In this document: in pieces, positions 12,820 through 24,933 of the stretch | Layout of the letters: each line of letters begins with the position of its first letter | Numbering within the stretch: position 1 is the first letter of the stretch | Assembly (NCBI GenBank): GCA_028673005.1 | Contig: CM054113.1 | Location: 173,444,837-173,508,836, forward strand | Direction of reading: 5' to 3' | From: Tanypteryx hageni | Lineage: Eukaryota; Arthropoda; Insecta; Odonata; Petaluridae | DNA length: 64,000 nt | The notes under the pieces: generated by a model | Database searches by the model: none | Told to the model about the DNA's origin: nothing | Seen by the model: only the letters and a program-made list of their open reading frames with translations | Position numbers and translations under genes: made by a program

Positions 12820-13735
12820 ATTATCGCATTTCCCGGGTAATTCCCGGTCTATTATAAAAGATAAAATTATCTACAGAGTGGCCCAAAAGTGCATGGTTTT
12901 ACCAAAACCCCATATTGAGTTATGAAAATGGTTCACGAACAATATGGTATCGCAATGCAAACAGTAATATCAGAAATCGTTAAAAAGGTGTTAGATGGTG
13001 CAAGACTCAGTATGACATTAGACGAACACACATCACTAAGAAATCATCGCTATTTAAATATAAATGTATACGCAAAGTCAAAGTTTTGTAATTTGGGTAT
13101 GGTGCGTGTTTCTGGGTCTATGTCTGCAGATAGAACAGTGAACCTTGTTGAAAAAAAACTTGGTGAATTTAACTTATCTTAGACGAAGGACATCATTGCT
13201 ACCGTAACTGATGGTACCTATAGCTTAAGTCATCACACTTATCTTGATAAGTGTGTAAGTGGGAGTTAAATTTGGAAGAATAAGTGGCATCATCCATGTT
13301 TTGCACATGGACTTTATTTAGCTGTCTGTGATGTTCTTTATAGGAAAATTTATTTTGAAATCAGGGAACACCGATTTTGAAACTGAATCTGTTGAAAATA
13401 GTTGCATTGACGATGACAGTGCAGATGAAGAGGATTTAGAAGATAGCGAATTTGCAACTACTACGGAAATATGTAACGATGCCGATTATTGTGGAAATTT
13501 ATTGAACTGATTACAAATGAGTTGAACGTTGCCAGTATTACTGGAAAAGTGCGGAGTACTGTACGATCATTTCGTAAGTAGTCTTTAAAAAGTGAGATAC
13601 ATATTATAAAAATATGTAAAAATTGGGCACGAAAATAAGGAAATGCAACATATACTTGATTCGAAAACGTGGTGGGGATTTCCCGGGATCCGACTCCTAC
13701 AATCCCGGGATTGAGAAAAAAACGAGAAATATTAA
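12820..13735 (+). pseudogene. hAT-family transposase remnant
   Basis: The frame from 12922 reads MTLDEHTSLRNHRYLNINV, then a KFCNLGMVRV block and VEKKLGEFNLS. These match the catalytic region of hAT transposases of the type that read TFDEWTS..RRYLNVNVH. After a stop at 13182 the similarity continues in broken frames: VTDG, then CFAHGLYLAVCDVLY near 13300. The outer ends carry CCCGGG-rich sequence (near 12832 and 13680) that looks like decayed terminal repeats. The element is non-functional. The exact family within hAT is not decided. Confidence 0.8.
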
Positions 13736-14132
13736 TTCCTAAACACGAGGCAGTGTAGCGGGTTGCGTGTCTTCCCTTTATTTTTCAGGGACCGCATCTT
13801 AGGGATCGACCTCCAAAAAAAACTATGCAACCCCGCCCTAACGCCTCCTTCCCTCCCCCCTTCCATACATCCTCCCGCTAAGGGATTTACTCATCGGGTT
13901 TCATTTATCATTCATTATCTCACATCCATCTCTCCCGATAGTCCCTACGCCTCGCTGAATGGGATTTAATGACGTAAAAGGACTATCTTTCTTCCTCTCC
14001 CTCCTCCTGCCTCCTATAAGAGATGTCTACCTCCTTTCTTCTCTGACTTTCTCCTCTCTTATGTCGCTTTCTTTTTTCGTCGCGCAGGAGAAAAGTTCGG
14101 CCCTTCCGAAAAACGATACAAACTTCTAATAT

Positions 14133-14420
14133 CAGTGGTTTACAAACTGGGATGCTGATTATTTTGAGGTGCCACAAAAAGCTTTGTTTAGTAAATAAAT
14201 CAAAGATTTGGGTGCGTTGTTATGTAATTAGGGCAATAATTTGCTCTTTAATGAATTTCTTATTCTGTAGTGCCAACAAATGGATGTGTCCCAAGTTCTT
14301 AATGCCTGTACGTAAGAAATATATATTATATGTTTGTACCTGGTTTCAAGGTAGGGATGCGACAAAATTATGTTTATCTTCGCAAGGGTACCGCCCCTGC
14401 AATAAGTATGGGAACCGCTG
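14133..14420. mobile_element. Short non-autonomous hAT element, 288 bp
   Basis: The left end CAGTGGTTTACAAACTGGG and the right end (reverse complement CAGCGGTTCCCATAC) are imperfect terminal inverted repeats of a well-known hAT type. The word TCTAAT occurs just outside both ends but is out of register by one base, so the 8-bp target duplication is probably eroded. No coding capacity. Confidence 0.7.
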
Positions 14421-15369
14421 GTCTAATTGTACTGTTTTTTCTGTATAGCCGAAGAGTGGAACAAGTCTTTAAAAAATAGCCTACTAAAGATCTTTTGTTT
14501 GCGCTATTGGTCTGGTCGACCTCTGGAGAATCGCGGGAACCGTCTCCATTTTCCCATAGTTTACCGCCTCTTCAAGCAGTTTAAATCGTTACTGAAATCT
14601 CTCGTTGTTTTATCTCGACCGGGATTTTTTGTGTCGACAATGCTCTTTCCACGCCCAGCTTTTGAGATTGTTTTCCCGCAAAATATTTTCAATCGTTAAA
14701 AAAATTAGCACTCTGTCGTGAAATCGCCTTTACAACGTCTGCAAACGAACTTTCGTTTCGCGGAACCTTTCATCTCCGCATACGCAAAGGAAAAAAAATT
14801 ATTCCGGCGATGAAATTGGAGAAAAGTCTTTTCGTGCGGGGTACACCATAAATAGTTTTCTGAATGTTATATAAAACATTTCCTTCGGTAAAAAAATTAG
14901 CAGGGGATATAAAAGACTCGAGAGATTTATCATCGGCGATGCATTTTTTTCTAAATTATAATTTAAGTCTGCGTATGAAAGAAATTGAGAACTATCGAGC
15001 TCGCCTAATGGTTAAAGCCAAACTGACTTCAATATGCCTCTCCGATAGCCATAAAAAAGGTTTGGAAAACTAGATTAAATTACAAATCAGCTTTCATCAA
15101 CGTTTATTTAGAATCTACTCCCGGTGAATCACTACTGTTGATGTCTGCTTTCATTCGAAATTCTCGCGGGGTTTTCCTTTCCTTTTTATACCTATTAGAG
15201 GGACGTACTTCGTAAGGAGGGAGTGTGGTGAGGTAAAGCGCGAATAGCTACAGTATAACAGAGGAGACATTGTAAGGGGGCTAATAGGGTTAGCGGAGGT
15301 TGAGGCCAGGCGGGGAGAAAGAGCCAAGAAGATGTATATGGGCTAGTTCCCAGTGTCGGAGAAGGGGGG
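14421..15369. other. Non-coding, nothing recognised
   Basis: No gene recognised. The small frames at 14427-14699 and 14864-15073 (+) have no domain signature. Confidence 0.4.
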
Positions 15370-15890
15370 AGGGGCAGAAGTGTCATTGGGAAAGGCGCGA
15401 ATAACCCTTACATTGTAGAAACTATTGAAGGGGACATTGTGGGCATTGGCGTATAATGCAACTGGGAGGTGATGGTAAAAGGTTTCGTCAGAACATTGGC
15501 GCTCGGCTTTCTCGTCATATTTGGCGCGGTCCTTCACGACCGTGGTGGTGCCCTTGTCGACAGGGAGGATGATGATATTGTCAATATGTTTAAGTGTAGA
15601 AGTGGCATGCCCGTCTGGTAAGATTGTCTGTATGGTCGATAAGATCGGAAAAGTTTGGTTGGGAGATTCTGAAAAGGATATAATTGAGGTATTGTTCGAC
15701 AGAGTGTAGGGAAGGAAGGATGGGTGAAATGTATTAGGAAGGAGGTTTGAAAATGGAAAAGGAAGGGAAGGCCGGGAGGGAATTTTGTGTCGGCAGGGAA
15801 AGGGAGTCTTCTTTGGAAGGGTTGGTTTTTAGATGTAGTGTGCGGGCAAAGGACTAGGCGTCGGCAAGGAGGCGAAAATGATCAAATTTG
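15370..15890 (-). pseudogene. Penelope-like retroelement fragment
   Basis: On the minus strand, one frame reads IIILPVDKGTTTVV, then KDRAKYDEKAERQCSDETFY. This matches the region just before the reverse transcriptase core of Penelope-like elements, where 'ADKG..VV..R..Y' is conserved. Further upstream (about 15850) FARTLHLK fits the block preceding it. Frames are broken and no RT core or GIY-YIG domain is present. The fragment differs in sequence from the larger Penelope-like element at 35806-39918. Confidence 0.6.
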
Positions 15891-15898
15891 GGGGTGAA

Positions 15899-17640
15899 AC
15901 CATCATTATATATAGACGTTTCTTACAGAGGAGGATATAACATCATTATATATAGACGTTCCTTACAGAGGATATAACATACTAGTAGAAGGTGCTTGCA
16001 TACTGCAAGCATTTCATCTCACCTTGAAAAAACATTAATTATTCAGAGAGATATTTCATCATGAAAAATATTTCTTTGATTCTAAAGATTTCTCCTCTGG
16101 ACGGGTTTTTGTTTTTTCATTATGGAACAATAATGGAGTAAAACAATTGCTTATTTTTGCAATTTTATGAATATTATACGTTTCCCACATTGGGTTAATA
16201 ATGCCACACATTTATGCCAAATTTTAAAAATTGTAGCACGTTTAGAAGTGAATTAACATTTATCTTATTGTTTAAAATTAAATAATTTTTAACAGCCGAA
16301 ATGAATATTAAATGGATACATTGAAATGTTTATTCGTTTATATAGGCTAAACTCTAAATAATTTAAAAGTTTCATCTCTCTAACTTGCGCCGTAGTACCT
16401 AAACAGTTATCTATTTGTTTACATTTTAAGAATTTTTAACTGCCAAACAAATTAAAATATCAAAATTTCTATAATCCCTATTTCGTTTTTTTATAAATAC
16501 AACCTCTGAAAAAAATGTCAGCTCCAAAGCACATCCGGAAATACATAAACCTTGAAAATTTGTTTAAACAATTTCGGTTTTGCAAAAAATCCAACCTAAG
16601 AAAAAAATTTCGAATCACCAGCTCATCTGGAAGTGCCTAAACATTAGTATCCTCCTATATGTTATATCCTACTCCTCCTCCTCTGTAAGGAACGTCTATA
16701 TATAATGATATGTTAATATATATAGACGTTTCTTCCAGAAGAGGAGGAGTAGGATATAACATACTAGTATAAGGTGCTTGCATACTGCAAGAATTTCATC
16801 TCACCATGGAAAAACATTAATTTTTTAGAGAGTTATTTCATCATGGGAAATATTTCTTTAATTCAAAAGATTTCTCCTAGCGACCAAATTTCTTTTTTTC
16901 CTTATGTAACAATATTAGAGTAAAAGAATTGCTAATTTTTGCAATTTTATGAATATTATACGTTTTCCACATTGGGTTAATAATGCCACACATTTATGCC
17001 AAATTTAAAATTTGTAGCACATTTAGAAGTGAAGTAACATTTATGAAATTGTTTAAATTTTAATAATTTTTAACAACCGGAATAACAAAAACAAAATTTC
17101 AAGGTTTATGTATTTCCGAATGTGCTACGGAGCTGAAATTCTTTATAGAGGTAGGAAATGTAAAAAAACGAAATAGGGATTATAGTAATTTTGATATTTT
17201 TATTTGTTTGGCTGTTAAAAATTCTTAAAGTTTAAACAAATAGGTAAATGTTTAGGAACTACGGGGCAAGCTATGAAGCTGAAATTTAAAGTTATTTAGA
17301 TCTTAGTGCAAATGCACAAATAAAAATTCCTTGAAATTGTTATTTCAACCGTTATAAATTTTTAAAATTTAATCAATTAGATAAATATTATTTTACTTTT
17401 AATGAGCTACAGCGTTAAAAATTGGCAGAAAGGTGCGGCATTAGTGCACCACAATGGAAAAATTATAATATTCTTTAAATTGTAAATTTTAGGTATTGTT
17501 TTAATAAAATATTATTCCATAAGGAACGAACGAAAATTTGTGGAGGTGAAATCTTTTTAATTACAAAAATACTTCTAATAAAGAAAAATTAATATGTTTA
17601 TCAGGGTTAGATGATATGCTTGCAGAATACAAGCACCAAC
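15899..17640. repeat. Pair of related foldback repeats
   Basis: The segment at about 15965-16300 recurs in direct orientation at about 16750-17085; both contain CTTGCATACTGCAAG and TTATGCCAAATTT. The outer end TATATATAGACGTTCC near 15945 recurs inverted near 16690 and again direct near 16720. The block at 16430-16570 is inverted at about 17085-17245. This looks like two neighbouring copies of a terminal-inverted-repeat family, the second internally rearranged. The right end near 17620 (CTTGCAGAATACAAG) runs into a (TA)n array. No coding capacity. Confidence 0.75.

Positions 17641-17644
<4 letters not shown>

Positions 17645-17701
<57 letters not shown>
17645..17701. repeat. (TA)n microsatellite
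   Basis: About 28 perfect TA units, followed by a short ATGT / GGGTGT-rich run. It sits at the right edge of the foldback repeat pair. Confidence 0.97.
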
Positions 17702-17706
<5 letters not shown>

Positions 17707-18424
17707 CATGTATGTATGTGTGGGTGGGTGTGTGGGTAATGAAATTTTTCTCGACACGAAATAAAGTCGGAGCGCGGCGGAATTTTGGGCTAATAACTTT
17801 GACATCACTCCAAGACCAATTCTGCGCCGGACTTTTCGAATTATGGAGAAATAAGTTTGGGAAAAAAATAACCTTCCTATCCGTTTATTAAATTCTGCTC
17901 AAATAAACTTCAATTTTGCCCTTCCTCTAGATAGGTATAAAAATATTCGTTTTTTTTCTTCCTCTATTACTCGGGGCGGATGTTCGTAAAGGTGAAAGGA
18001 GGCGGAATATAATCCGTCCTCCAAAGCTTTCACCTTCATCCCTGCTCCATGGTTACCCTTTCCCAGGACGTTCTCCCCGCGAATCATCTCCGCAACCCCT
18101 CGCCTTGCATCCTAATGGGAATTGATGACGGGATGAAGGATGTCGCGGAGAGGAAGGGAAGGCAAGGATGGGAGGGGGGAGGATTGCGGAGTAGAAAATG
18201 GAAGGGGATTGAAGAGAGAGAGAGAGTTAAGTTAGCGCTTCGGGACCGTAGAGAAGTGACGCAGGAAACGACTCCAAGTGGCGACGAGATGAGAGGGTTA
18301 ACACCCTTTTAGGTTTTCTTTTTCCATAGATGGCCTAGCTACGCGGTGTATAGGAGCTCAAAGGCTGATATAGTCCTCGAAGAAGCACTCAACTTGCCGA
18401 TTTTTTCACTGTTTATAAGTACAG
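17702..18424. other. Non-coding, nothing recognised
   Basis: No gene recognised. A purine-rich stretch lies at 18120-18240. Confidence 0.4.
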
Positions 18425-18640
18425 GTGTGGGCATGTAGAAGAATGCTGAAGATAAAATGGACATGTTGGATGAAATGCGAGGAAATACTAAGAATTTATA
18501 GTAGAAAAACAATTCTGCAGACTATTAGAAAGAGGAAGGTGAACTGGATTAGACATTACATGAGGAGAGAGAGAGAGATCATGATTAAAGACGTGTTAGA
18601 GGCAGTGGTGCAGTTAGGACTTTACTTTGGGGATGGAAAA
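18425..18640 (+). pseudogene. LINE fragment, C-terminal part of ORF2
   Basis: The frame reads RRMLKIKWTCWMKCEEILR, later LQTIRKRKVNWIRHYMRR. This is the post-RT region typical of RTE/I-like LINE families in arthropods, where 'RM..I.WTD...NEEVL' and 'R...WIGH..R' recur. No RT core is present, so this is a 3' fragment. It is probably related to the fragment at 42780-43460. Confidence 0.65.
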
Positions 18641-18643
18641 TAA

Positions 18644-20250
18644 TGAAAGGCATTTTTTCATAAGGAGATTACCCTCATTTATTTTTGATAATCTCTGATA
18701 ATAACTTTTAAACATCGCTATAAAATTTAAAAAATCGTGACAGTCATTTAATAAATATATTTATTATTGAAATTAATGCGAAATCAGTCGCAGCTGGAAT
18801 TATTTGTGATATTTGGGGAGAGAGGTAGGCAAATGCCCGGCTGCCCCCCGTGTGCTGTGCTACTGGTTAGAACGAAAACTGATAGGATAAAGAGGAAGGA
18901 AGAAGTTGATAAACGATTTGAAAGCGAAAGAGTTATTACGATATGAAGAAGATAACGGAAAGCAGGAGTATGTGGAGTTACAGGTTTAACCAAAAATTAT
19001 CACGGATCTGTCTTTGGACAGACACCTATGACAAAAAGTACACGTACAAAATTAAATTTTGTATTTATTTTTGAATTCGTGATAATAATTCCTCAAACCG
19101 TGTTTTCTTTGCATAGTTTTGTGGTAACATTTCATCAAGTCTTTATTGTTCTAGATGGAGGGCCCATTATTACTTATTGCATTGGGGCCCGCGTTGTCTT
19201 AGCCACTGCTTTCCATAGTTGATTATTTTTATTTTTTAAGAGATTCTGCTTTGTGTTACTTTGTCATTCTGCAGGAATTTGAAAAAGAAATAAGAAGGAA
19301 GCTTTTCGAGCATGATTTTTAAGGGCATTACACTAAGTTTATTTTTAGAGAAAAAATCGCTTGTTTCGTAAAAAATCTGTTTTTCCTTAAACTTTGCGCA
19401 CGAGAAGTTTTAGGCATTTTCCTTATACCTAGCGGAGGAGTACCTCCATTATTAATTAATGGGGCCGTTGAGACCTGTGAGTAAATTATCCGATATCCTC
19501 CCTGTCCTTAATTTATTATACCCCGACTTTGCTTAATAAATACGTTAAAACGTGAGTTTTCGTATTTATAATTTTTTTCAATTTCACAACCTATGAAGCG
19601 AATAGTAACCAAGCTGAAAAAATCACATGGGAAAGGTGCGATTACTCTTGTTGCGTTGTGGGGTAATAATATATCGTCGAATGGATTCAATTTTCTATCA
19701 AAATAGCTCATTTTCCATAGTACGGGTGAAATTCAATTTCCGGTGAATTTATATTCCGTGATTTAATTCATGGCTGATTAGTACGACTTGCAAGTCTTTA
19801 TTCCAAATGAATCAATATCTTTTTTATCTCTGCCGAGTTTTGTTGAAATTCGACGCCCAGTCATTTCATTTATTTGATCTAACGCGTCGTCGTAGCCGCG
19901 ATACTTATCATTCCCGCGCCCTCATTGGATGAATTTGTAAAAAATTCAAAAACTTCAAAAATCTTTCGCAGTCCTTGCAAATTATATTACTCCCGCGTCA
20001 CCATCGATCGTTCCGTGCCGATTTTTTATTTTATTTTGAATCCGTCCTTCCGTCTCCTAAGCAACGGTTGCTCGAGCAAACATCCCTCCCACTTTCTTCT
20101 CCTTTTCTCCGCTTTCGGCTCCTCTTCTCTCGATAAGATCCGCGAGAGAGTGAGTGGGAGAGCAAGGAGAGATAGAGAGAAAGGATGGAAGTAGCCGATG
20201 GAAACGAAATTATAAACTTGCTAATGAGATGATCCGGCGTGAGACTCTCC
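18644..20250. other. Non-coding, nothing recognised
   Basis: AT-rich DNA with no recognised gene or element boundary. Confidence 0.4.
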
Positions 20251-20329
20251 AAGCCTCATGCCCCCCCTTCTCTCCTCTCCATTCCCCTCCCAAGAGAGCC
20301 TTAATGCAATTTGGTTGAAGGCAAGTCCT

Positions 20330-21500
20330 CCTCTCCCTCCCTCCCTCTTTCCCCCTCCTTCCCTCCCTCTTCCCCCCTCCTTCCCTCCCTCTTCCCCCCT
20401 GCCTCCCTCTTTCCCCCTGCCTCCCTCTTTCCCCCTGCCTCTCTCTTCCCCCCTGCCTCCCTCTTTCCCTCTGCCTCCCTCTTTCCCCCTGCCTCCCTCT
20501 TTCCCCCTGCCTCCCTCTTTCCCCCTGCCTCCCTTTTTCCCCCTGCCTCCCTCTTTCCCCCTGCCTCCCTCTTTTCCCCTCCCTCCCTATCTCCCCCTCC
20601 CTCCCTCCCTCCCTCCTCTCTCCCCCTCCCTCTCCCTCCCTCTCTCCCCCTCCCTCCCTCTCTCCCCTTCCCCCCCTCTCTCCCCTTCCCTCCCTCTCTC
20701 CCCTCCCCTCCCTCTCCCCCTCCCTCTCTCCCCCTCCCTCTCTCCCCCTCCCTCTCTCCCCCTCCCTACCTCTCTCCCCTTCCCTCCCTCTCCCCCTCCC
20801 TCCCTCCCCCTCCCATACCGATCCACGGGACCAGAAATCCCCTCCCTCATTCCCTACCCTCTCTTCATTCCTTTCATTTCCTATTTTTTCTTAACCCTTA
20901 TCTTCGGCACGCCGTCCTCTTTCATTCCTCCCTCCTTTTTACACATCATTCTTTCCCTTTCTCCCGTCCCATTCGTTCCCCTCTCCTCCGTTCACCCCCT
21001 ATCTTCTGCCTCCCCTACCCTCCTTTTTCTCTCTCTCTCTCTCCTCTCTGTATAGGGGGTTTTGTTGGGAGGTACCCGCCCTGTCTCTCTCTTTTACGCC
21101 CTTACAACTCCTTCCTCACGCTCGCCATACCTACCAAATCATCTCTTTCATCCTCCCTCGACCGAAAAACCCATCCTCTCTCCCTCCCCATACTTCCATT
21201 TCGTCTCCTTCCTTCCTCCCTCCCTCCCCATACTCGCTCTCCTCTTCGATCCTTCCCTCCCTTTTTGTCCTCTCTCTCATTCTCACTCTCTCCCTCTCTC
21301 ATTCTCGCCGCAAACCTTCCATCCAGCTCTCGCGTACTCTCTCCCTCTCTCTCTCGCCCTATCCTCCCTCGTTCTCTCTCATCTCTGACACCTGCTCACC
21401 TTCCCGACCGTCACGCCCTCATCCCCCCTCTAGCCCATCTTTTCTTTTGCGAACCGCCTCTCCCTTTCTCTCTCTCTCTCTCGTTCTCCCCCCCCCCCCC
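20330..21500. repeat. Large polypyrimidine tract
   Basis: About 1.2 kb of nearly pure C/T on the + strand, ending in a C-run at 21488-21501. The frames at 20258-21055 and 20311-21504 are P/L/S-rich composition artefacts. The reverse strand gives R/E/G-rich artefacts. Confidence 0.9.
20383..20580. repeat. 18-bp minisatellite, about 11 units
   Basis: The unit TCCCTCTTTCCCCCTGCC is repeated about eleven times with occasional substitutions. It encodes an accidental six-residue PPASLF period in one frame. It is the most ordered part of the larger pyrimidine tract. Confidence 0.9.
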
Positions 21501-21504
21501 CTAA

Positions 21505-22665
21505 AAAATGTTTTGAATGGCGAGGAATGCGTACGTACCCGAATTAATCACGCCTTTTCATCTCTCTGAAGGCGTTAGATCGGAAAAAATGTGTTCTATT
21601 CAGGGATTGCGCTTCTTGTTTTCCCTGTCGCTGCGATCGTTTGACGTTTTGATTCATCCGCGGTTACCCGCTGACGGTTCTTGAACAGATTGTAAAGGTG
21701 GAGATATTCTGTGCAGTCTTTGCTATTAGTTGTTTTTTTTTCGAGGGGCTTCTTAGAAAGAATTTTTGTGACTAGTATATACGAGCTTCGTTATGTCTTA
21801 AAGGACAAGTGTCGTAGGAGTTAATGAGTAAAATTGCAGAATAGCATTTAAATTCTTTTTGTAGCTCGGGTCTTGTCTATTGAAGAATTTTAGATGTTAT
21901 AGTTTCTCATACGAATGAACCGATGTGGGACGGATGGTGTGTTAGAAGTAACTATTAAAAGTTTGCTCATTCGATGGTCTAAGCAGTGTTTTAGTTATGT
22001 GACCATTCATCTTTCGAAATGGTTCAAGCCAGGTAAAACGTCCGCTCGCGGTTTGGAGAAATATCGTCGCCAGAACTTTATCAGAACATTGTCTCATTTT
22101 AATCACTTCAATGGAAATGATATAGAAATTATTGTATCTTAATTTCTTAATGTCATATTATAAAACTGAAATAAATTATTTTTCGGCCATAGTTGACGCA
22201 AGTGATGATATTATTCATAGTTATCTCTAATTTGTCTACGACCTCGGAAAAAACCGAGCTAACCACCAGCGCGTTCCTTGAGCTGCGTCGAGTTCATTTA
22301 GTGCTTAGCTTCTTGAGATGCTGCGTCACACGATGTCCTTGAAGTCGCGATCAATACGAAGAAAAAGTTAAATTTTTCTCCTCTTTTAGTGTTTAAAACG
22401 AAGTTGAAGCCAATTTAATTTTCTTGCCATGAGCTTTTAATGTTTTTTGCTGGTGACGGTGTTTACCGATTTTCTTTATATCGGAGACTCAGAGAAAGGA
22501 TTGTGCTGGTGAAAAATCGAGTTTTCGATGAACATGCATGTTTTAGGTGCCACCGAGTCCGAAAAAGTGTCTATTTTAAATTATTTAAATTAAAATCCAT
22601 TCAGTTATAGAGCTTGATGCCATAAGCAATACTACTTAAGCCATTTTCCTCAACTATTATTATAT
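21505..22665. other. Non-coding, nothing recognised
   Basis: No gene recognised. The frame at 21915-22142 (+) has no family resemblance. Confidence 0.4.
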
Positions 22666-22673
22666 ATTATATG

Positions 22674-22914
22674 CAGTGACGGATTTTGAAATATCCTGCC
22701 AAATTATTTTTCTGCCCCATTTTCGACACTTTTTTCCTAATAGAATCGTTCACATATATCCATCCATCCGTCTATCATAATAGTTTAAATCATCAAAACT
22801 CGGCGTGATATTAATTTTTTATTCCCGCCCTGATATCCCATTTTATTGCAGCCCCTGAAATCTCGCCGCCTTTAGACCATTGCCTACTTTGGCATTATTT
22901 TAAGTCCGCTACTG
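22674..22914. mobile_element. Non-autonomous hAT element, 241 bp, with perfect TSD
   Basis: The left end CAGTGACGGATTT and the right end (reverse complement CAGTAGCGGACTT) form hAT-type terminal inverted repeats. The 8 bp immediately outside are identical: ATTATATG at 22666-22673 and at 22915-22922. An 8-bp duplication is diagnostic of hAT transposition. No coding capacity. Confidence 0.92.
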
Positions 22915-22922
22915 ATTATATG

Positions 22923-23983
22923 GCATTGTAGTATATCGAGCTTTGCGCCCAGCTGTCGGCAATTTGTCCATGCTATAATGCAACCAGTGACGTTATTGTA
23001 CGTACAAGAAGCGTGCGGATATGAAGAAGTTGCGCAATTTATATCGCGCCCATGGTTTTGGATTTTCTATCAGATCTTTTCTGAGCCGTTCTTCACAGAG
23101 CAACGGTTCCAGCCAATGTTGTTGACATTTTCACTCGTTTAAGTCGCAACCAATTGCGTCAATCGTTACACGTTTTCATGCATCGATAGGAATTGTTTTT
23201 TCCTCGAGTTTCATGACGCACTGCTTTTTCATATTGACTTTTTTATTTCCCTCCAGCGTATGATAAATGCTTTTCCAAAATTATTTCACGTAAGAATGAC
23301 TCGGAGAAAGGGTTTTTTCAAGACTTGAAGGATGAGAGTCTGTAAAAAAAGAAGTAAAAAGAAAAGAAAGGGTCAACGGAGGTACTGAGGCTCGGTTGAC
23401 AAGTGAAAGGAAAGGGACTAAAAAAATTGCAGGTAATTCGTTTGGGACAAGAGTTTTGTGTTCGCATAATTAAACTATAGATTCGCGTTGTTCGCTGCTA
23501 CCCATTTCTCTTTCTCCGGCTAATTTATTTTCCTTTCTCTCGCTTCATTTTCGTTCCCTATCCATCTCTCTTACTCCTTTTCTCCCCGAGTCGTCCTTTC
23601 TTTTAACCCTATATCCCGGGCTTCTTTTGTTTTTTTTCCTTTCACTAAAGTGATTGTCCCTCCTTTTTTGTATTTTTTTACTTCCCTTTAGTTAATTTTC
23701 CAGTTTGGGACACCGTTTTTCTTCTGCAATTTCATGTTCCTTTCTTCTTTTTTTAATCTTGACTAAGTGAAGCTGACGCGTTACAGAGCGAAGCTTGCGT
23801 AGAATTCAAGTCATTGTTTATTTCATTTTGATTTCCTTGTCATCGTCGGAAATTTTTCCTCGCAAAAGTGTTCGAATGTTTTACTCCACACGCTTCTAGC
23901 CTCACTAATTGTAGAAACATAATAACTCAATGGTCTAAGCCTATTGATTGTCATCGTCTGCTACTGCCCACGCGGAGCCTGTT
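22923..23983. other. Non-coding, nothing recognised
   Basis: No gene recognised. There are T/C-rich patches at about 23500-23760. Confidence 0.4.
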
Positions 23984-23987
23984 TTAA

Positions 23988-24929
23988 CACTTTTCGGGCC
24001 ATGGACGTAATATTACGCCCAAGTGAACTTTCTGAAGGCTGCCAGAGACGTAATGTTACGTCCTTCCATTTCAATGGCTTCAAATGCAGTTATACGTAAT
24101 ATTACGCCTCTGGCCTTTCATTATAAGCTTCTCGGGTACTAGTGGTGTGAATAAATGTCGCTAGATAGTATCAGCATGCACTTATAGAGCCATGGCATTA
24201 GTATACCTGTCGTCAGTTTTTCGTACCTTCCAAGCGAGCGTCATGTATCACGAAAGACTTTTTGATAATGAGATTTTGGAAGAACTTATCGAGAGTGGGA
24301 TGAAAGTGACGGTGAAATTGAAGCTGAAAATAGTGATGAAGATCCTGATTTCATAGAACCTTCAAATAGTAACGATTCTGGTAAGATTTACATATGAAGT
24401 ATACTTTGATAGTCGTTTGCTTATTTAGGATTAGCTTTCTTCTTTCGTCTCCCGTTTTCTCAGAGCCGTAAAATTAACTAATGTAAATTTTATAATGATG
24501 AAAAACAATCTTGAATCAAGTCAGTAATATTATGGGATTCACTTGTTTCTGGCAGAATCCAGTAGCGAAAATGATAGGTAAAGTGTACCTGATAATGCCC
24601 AAGCCGCTGCACCCATTCGAGGTGGTGTTGGGAGTAGAAGAGGAAGAGGAGGAAGGCGGGAAAGGAGAAGAGTTTCTCAGGATGGATGGAGTGAAGTTGA
24701 TCACATGCCATGCCTGAATTGTTTCATTTTTTAACTACTGTTTTTCAGTGTAATTTAACAAAATTAATAATTCATTGATACCAAATTAAAGAGAGAATTT
24801 CAAACTATTATGTCAAATGGTTTGTGATGTACCTTATTTCCCTGATTTTCTGTGTAAAATGTTTGAAGTTAGCATAAATGGCCGGCACTGGGGGAAAGAT
24901 ATCTCATTAAATGGCCGGCACTCAAAGTG
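23988..24929 (+). mobile_element. piggyBac-type deletion derivative, 942 bp, TTAA sites
   Basis: TTAA occurs exactly at both borders (23984-23987 and 24930-24933). The ends CACTTTTCGGGCC and, reverse complemented, CACTTTGAGTGCC form terminal inverted repeats. The word ACGTAATATTACG is repeated three times near the left end (24005-24105). Inside, from an ATG at 24244, the frame begins YHERLFDNEILEELIES, then after a shift DESDGEIEAENSDED, an acidic N-terminus typical of piggyBac transposases. Near 24600 an R/G-rich piece runs into GWSEVDHMP, matching the start of the transposase core. The catalytic domain is gone, so the element would need transposase from elsewhere. Confidence 0.85.
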
Positions 24930-24933
24930 TTAA

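Noticed and set aside
20258..21504. Frames of 265 and 397 codons with PPASLF repeats
   Set aside because: By-product of an 18-bp minisatellite and C/T composition.
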